In this document: piece by piece, positions 4,092 to 5,759 of the stretch
Numbering within the stretch: position 1 is the stretch's first letter
How the letters are laid out: every line of letters starts with the position of its first letter
Assembly: GCA_002491825.1 (NCBI GenBank)
Contig: DKWR01000052.1
Coordinates: 1 to 5,759, forward strand
Length of the DNA stretch: 5,759 nt
From: Ruminococcaceae bacterium UBA7147
GTDB taxonomy: Bacteria > Bacillota > Clostridia > Oscillospirales > Acutalibacteraceae
Direction of reading: 5' to 3'
The notes under the pieces: generated by a model
What the model saw: only the letters and a program-made list of their open reading frames with translations
Told to the model about the DNA's origin: nothing
The model's database searches: none
Position numbers and translations under genes: made by a program

Positions 4092-4766
4092 TTATCTGCT
4101 GTTACTTCCTTGCGTAAGGTTTTTAATGTTCCTCTCCGCATACTGAATGAGGTTGAACAGCGACGACGCACCCTTGTCAAAATACGTTGAAATCACGTCG
4201 GGAGAAAGCGACAGCGACAACTCGTTGCGCTCAATCAGCATATCAATTATTTCAAGGTCAATCAGCATTGACGCTGAATTGAGGTTCTTGTACCTGTTGC
4301 GGTCGATTGAAAACATCGTCTGCGAGTTCTGCTCCTGAGCTGAGTAAATTGTCCTGAAAATCTGATATTCCGCACTCATCAGGTAGTTGCTGACCGCATT
4401 CGTAAGCCGTTTGCTGCCAATCTGCGCCAGCAAATCGAAAATCACAGTCGTGGTGTTCATAAGCAGCTTTTTGTTAATCTGGTTAATCATATTGCCCTTT
4501 AAATGCCTTATCTCGTCGCTTTCGGGCAAGTCCTCGGCAGATACCGAGGCAAGCCTGCGCTGAACCGTTCTGCCGAGCAGATAGTCGCACGAAACCTCAA
4601 AATAATCAGCCGCCTTGACAAGAAAATCAAGACCGCATTCACGGATTCCCTTTTCATAGTGTGAGAGCAGAGCCTGTGAAATTCCCAAGTCGGTTGCGAC
4701 CTGTTTCTGACTCAAGCCCCTTTCTTTGCGTAAAAAAGTAATAATTCTCGGAAAATCGCTGTTCAA
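4092..4766 (-). CDS. XRE-family regulator with long helical C-terminal domain
   Basis: A 224-aa one-component regulator. The Cro/C1-type HTH covers about 7-65, with the clear pattern IITFLRKERGLSQKQVATDL, then GISQALLSHYEKGIREC (28-44) and the end DYLLGR (61-66). This N-terminus is a recognisable type in Clostridia. Residues 70-224 are predicted to be mostly alpha-helical, with no catalytic motif or membrane segment, and probably serve oligomerisation or ligand sensing; the signal is unknown. I place the start at TTG 4764-4766, giving MNSDFPRII, because GAGGTG lies seven bases upstream. A TTG five codons further out overlaps that ribosome-binding site. Divergent from the histidine phosphatase gene with 111 bases between them, so it may control that gene or only itself. 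Confidence 0.85.
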   Translation of the reverse strand: MNSDFPRIITFLRKERGLSQKQVATDLGISQALLSHYEKGIRECGLDFLVKAADYFEVSCDYLLGRTVQRRLASVSAEDLPESDEIRHLKGNMINQINKKLLMNTTTVIFDLLAQIGSKRLTNAVSNYLMSAEYQIFRTIYSAQEQNSQTMFSIDRNRYKNLNSASMLIDLEIIDMLIERNELSLSLSPDVISTYFDKGASSLFNLIQYAERNIKNLTQGSNSR

Positions 4767-4789
4767 ACCTTGACACCTCAAATTCTTTA

Positions 4790-4851
4790 ATAGTATAATA
4801 TCTTTGTATGGAAATTTGTGTTATTACTGATAGTATAACCAAATAATAACA
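4790..4851. promoter_or_regulatory. Repeats in the XRE-phosphatase divergent control region
   Basis: ATAGTATAA occurs twice in direct orientation, at 4790-4798 and 4830-4838, exactly 40 bases apart. An 8-bp inverted repeat, TGTTATTA (4819-4826) and TAATAACA (4844-4851), encloses the second copy. On the minus strand the direct repeats give TATACT, a good -10 sequence, 17 bases from a poor -35 in the copy nearer the regulator. They could be -10 elements, operator half-sites, or both. The even four-turn spacing suits cooperative binding by the divergent XRE protein. Confidence 0.4.
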
Positions 4852-4877
4852 AATTGTAAATAGTTTTGGAGAATTTT

Positions 4878-5498
4878 ATGAAATCATACATTATCCATTT
4901 CATTCGCCACGGTGCGATTGACGAAACGCTTTCGGGCAAGTATATCGGAACAACCGACGTGCCGCTTTCCGATAAGGGCAGACTGGATTTAAAAAAGCTC
5001 GACTATGAGTACAGATACCCCGGCACCCAGGTTGTGTTTACAAGCCCATTAAAGCGTTGCACGGAAACTTGCAGAATACTCTATCCCGAGCTTAATCCGC
5101 TTTCGATTGCCAATCTTTCCGAGTGTAATTTCGGAGAGTGGGAGGGCAAAACCGCCGAGGAGCTGAAGAGCGACCCCGACTTTGAAAAATGGCTTGCAGG
5201 CGACAATTCCGTAAAGCCGCCGAGAGGGGAGAGCAACGCAGATTTCACACGCAGAATATGCCGAATGTTCGAGAGCATTGTCGAGGGACTTATGAAAACA
5301 GGCACAACCGAAAGCGTCATTGTAACTCACGGCGGTGTGATTATGACGCTCCTTGCAGTCTACGGACTCCCGCAGGCAAAGCCGTTTGAGTGGACTATGG
5401 ACAACGGATTCGGCTATTCACTGCGTGTAACTCCGATGCTGTGGCAGCGTGACAAGGTGTGCGAGGTGTTTCAGACAATTCCGATGGAGAGTGAATAA
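4878..5498 (+). CDS. Histidine phosphatase superfamily protein (phosphoglycerate mutase-like/CobC-like)
   Basis: A 206-aa cytoplasmic phosphatase of the branch that uses a phosphohistidine intermediate. The catalytic set is complete: RHG (10-12, nucleophile H11), R60 in SPLKRC, acid E82 in SECNFGEWEG (81-90), and H151 in VTHGG (149-153). YIGTTDVPLSDKG (22-34) is typical of the CobC/GpmB-like group, whose members include alpha-ribazole phosphatases and broad-specificity phosphatases. No cobalamin genes are nearby, so I do not assign a substrate. Residues 160-206 are less conserved and end acidic. The start is ATG 4878, with TGGAG six bases upstream. A TTG four codons earlier (4866) overlaps that ribosome-binding site and is rejected. 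Divergent from the 224-aa XRE regulator. Confidence 0.92.
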   Translation: MKSYIIHFIRHGAIDETLSGKYIGTTDVPLSDKGRLDLKKLDYEYRYPGTQVVFTSPLKRCTETCRILYPELNPLSIANLSECNFGEWEGKTAEELKSDPDFEKWLAGDNSVKPPRGESNADFTRRICRMFESIVEGLMKTGTTESVIVTHGGVIMTLLAVYGLPQAKPFEWTMDNGFGYSLRVTPMLWQRDKVCEVFQTIPMESE

Positions 5499-5504
5499 TT
5501 CTGG

Positions 5505-5539
5505 ATGCGGAATGCGTAATTCGGAATTATTTATTCGGT
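5505..5539. repeat. Degenerate tandem 7-nt repeats
   Basis: Five consecutive heptamers read ATGCGGA, ATGCGTA, ATTCGGA, ATTATTT and ATTCGGT, following the pattern AT-T/G-C-G-G/T-A. They begin six bases after the phosphatase stop. Noncoding; they look like a short, decayed tandem array of the sort seen between genes in related genomes (the last point is from memory). Confidence 0.5.
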
Positions 5540-5562
5540 ACTATTATTTGACATTTTTTGTC

Positions 5563-5588
5563 AGATTGTAGCGTAGTTTACAATCTTT
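5563..5588 (+). terminator. Weak hairpin, possible terminator of the phosphatase gene
   Basis: An 8-bp stem, AGATTGTA (5563-5570) with TACAATCT (5579-5586), has an 8-nt loop and is followed only by a short T-run. A smaller stem, TGACA/TGTCA (5549-5563), directly precedes it. The AT-rich stem and poor T-tract make termination uncertain, but no better terminator follows the phosphatase gene. Confidence 0.4.
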
Positions 5589-5647
5589 GATAATATATTG
5601 TGCAATAATACATTAAGATATAAATTATTACACACGTTATTTATATT

Positions 5648-5675
5648 CGTAGGGACACGGCGTGCAGTGTCCGTA
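5648..5675. repeat. GTAGGG-headed hairpin repeat, copy 1
   Basis: The unit begins CGTAGGG. It folds as GGACACGGC (5653-5661) with GCAGTGTCC (5664-5672), a 9-bp stem with one mismatch and a 2-nt loop. Noncoding. It shares the GTAGGG-x-AC head and overall plan with the unit at 5730 and with the left end of the 79-bp element at 3974. It probably belongs to a dispersed REP-like family. Confidence 0.6.
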
Positions 5676-5729
5676 GTGATTATCAAACTTTACCGATTAA
5701 ACTGTAGTTATAGAGAAAAATAAACATTT

Positions 5730-5756
5730 CGTAGGGGACGGCTTCCCAGACGTCCC
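5730..5756. repeat. GTAGGG-headed hairpin repeat, copy 2 (near window end)
   Basis: Begins CGTAGGGG and folds as GGGACGGCT (5735-5743) with AGACGTCCC (5748-5756), again a 9-bp stem with one mismatch, here with a 4-nt loop. The mismatch falls at the same stem position as in copy 1. The element may continue past the window edge. Confidence 0.6.
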
Positions 5757-5759
5757 ATT

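Noticed and set aside
3962..4180. Minus-strand frame of 72 codons across the 79-bp repeat
   Set aside because: It overlaps the end of the 224-aa XRE gene in another frame and reads through the palindromic repeat; the product resembles nothing known to me.
5049..5389. Several open frames inside the phosphatase gene on both strands
   Set aside because: Shadows of a gene with a complete catalytic residue set.
5548..5580. Perfect TTGACA at 5548-5553 as a promoter
   Set aside because: No TATAAT-like hexamer at 16-18 bases downstream and no gene follows within the window; the bases are also part of a small hairpin.

Overview
The window looks like a chromosomal segment of a low-to-medium GC anaerobic Firmicute, most likely a Clostridia/Oscillospiraceae (Ruminococcus-like) gut bacterium. 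That placement is inference. It rests on a PerR plus reverse-rubrerythrin plus rubredoxin peroxide-defence operon typical of strict anaerobes, a clostridial-type XRE regulator with a long helical tail, and short GTAGGG-headed hairpin repeats in the intergenic DNA. No rRNA, tRNA, CRISPR array or transposase gene is visible.

Layout. (1) 1-991: a membrane-anchored polysaccharide deacetylase on the minus strand, with small hairpins beyond its 3' end and a possible ribosome-binding site for a further minus-strand gene just outside the left edge. (2) 992-2323: an AT-rich divergent intergenic region holding a PerR-box-like dyad, then perR, a reverse rubrerythrin (rubredoxin domain first) and a small stand-alone rubredoxin (2113-2268), closed by a strong, probably bidirectional, terminator. 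(3) 2336-3844: an AT-rich accessory block. A 66-aa Cys/His protein and a small lipoprotein form a minus-strand pair. Divergent from them is a small XRE regulator followed by a WYL-type regulator that has lost its C-terminal part. The WYL frame ends by running out of frame into the last 24 codons of a second rubrerythrin gene, whose own terminator still follows. (4) 3923-4091: intergenic DNA with a 79-bp composite palindromic repeat. (5) 4092-5498: a 224-aa XRE regulator (minus) divergent from a histidine-phosphatase gene (plus). (6) 5499-5759: noncoding DNA with degenerate 7-nt repeats, a weak hairpin and two further GTAGGG hairpin repeats, the last at the window edge.

How the genes work together. 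PerR probably senses peroxide through its metal site and represses its own operon. Rubrerythrin and rubredoxin then reduce peroxide with electrons from NAD(P)H:rubredoxin reductase encoded elsewhere. The accessory block appears to have landed beside, or been recombined into, a second rubrerythrin locus. Its control region is the most striking structure here: a 38-bp dyad with 16-bp arms (15/16 matching), each arm carrying a TATAAT box, and -35 hexamers placed symmetrically outside. This makes two promoters that face each other across one axis, between the XRE gene and the Cys/His-protein and lipoprotein pair. It resembles a mutually exclusive switch or an autoregulatory operator, but that function is inferred.
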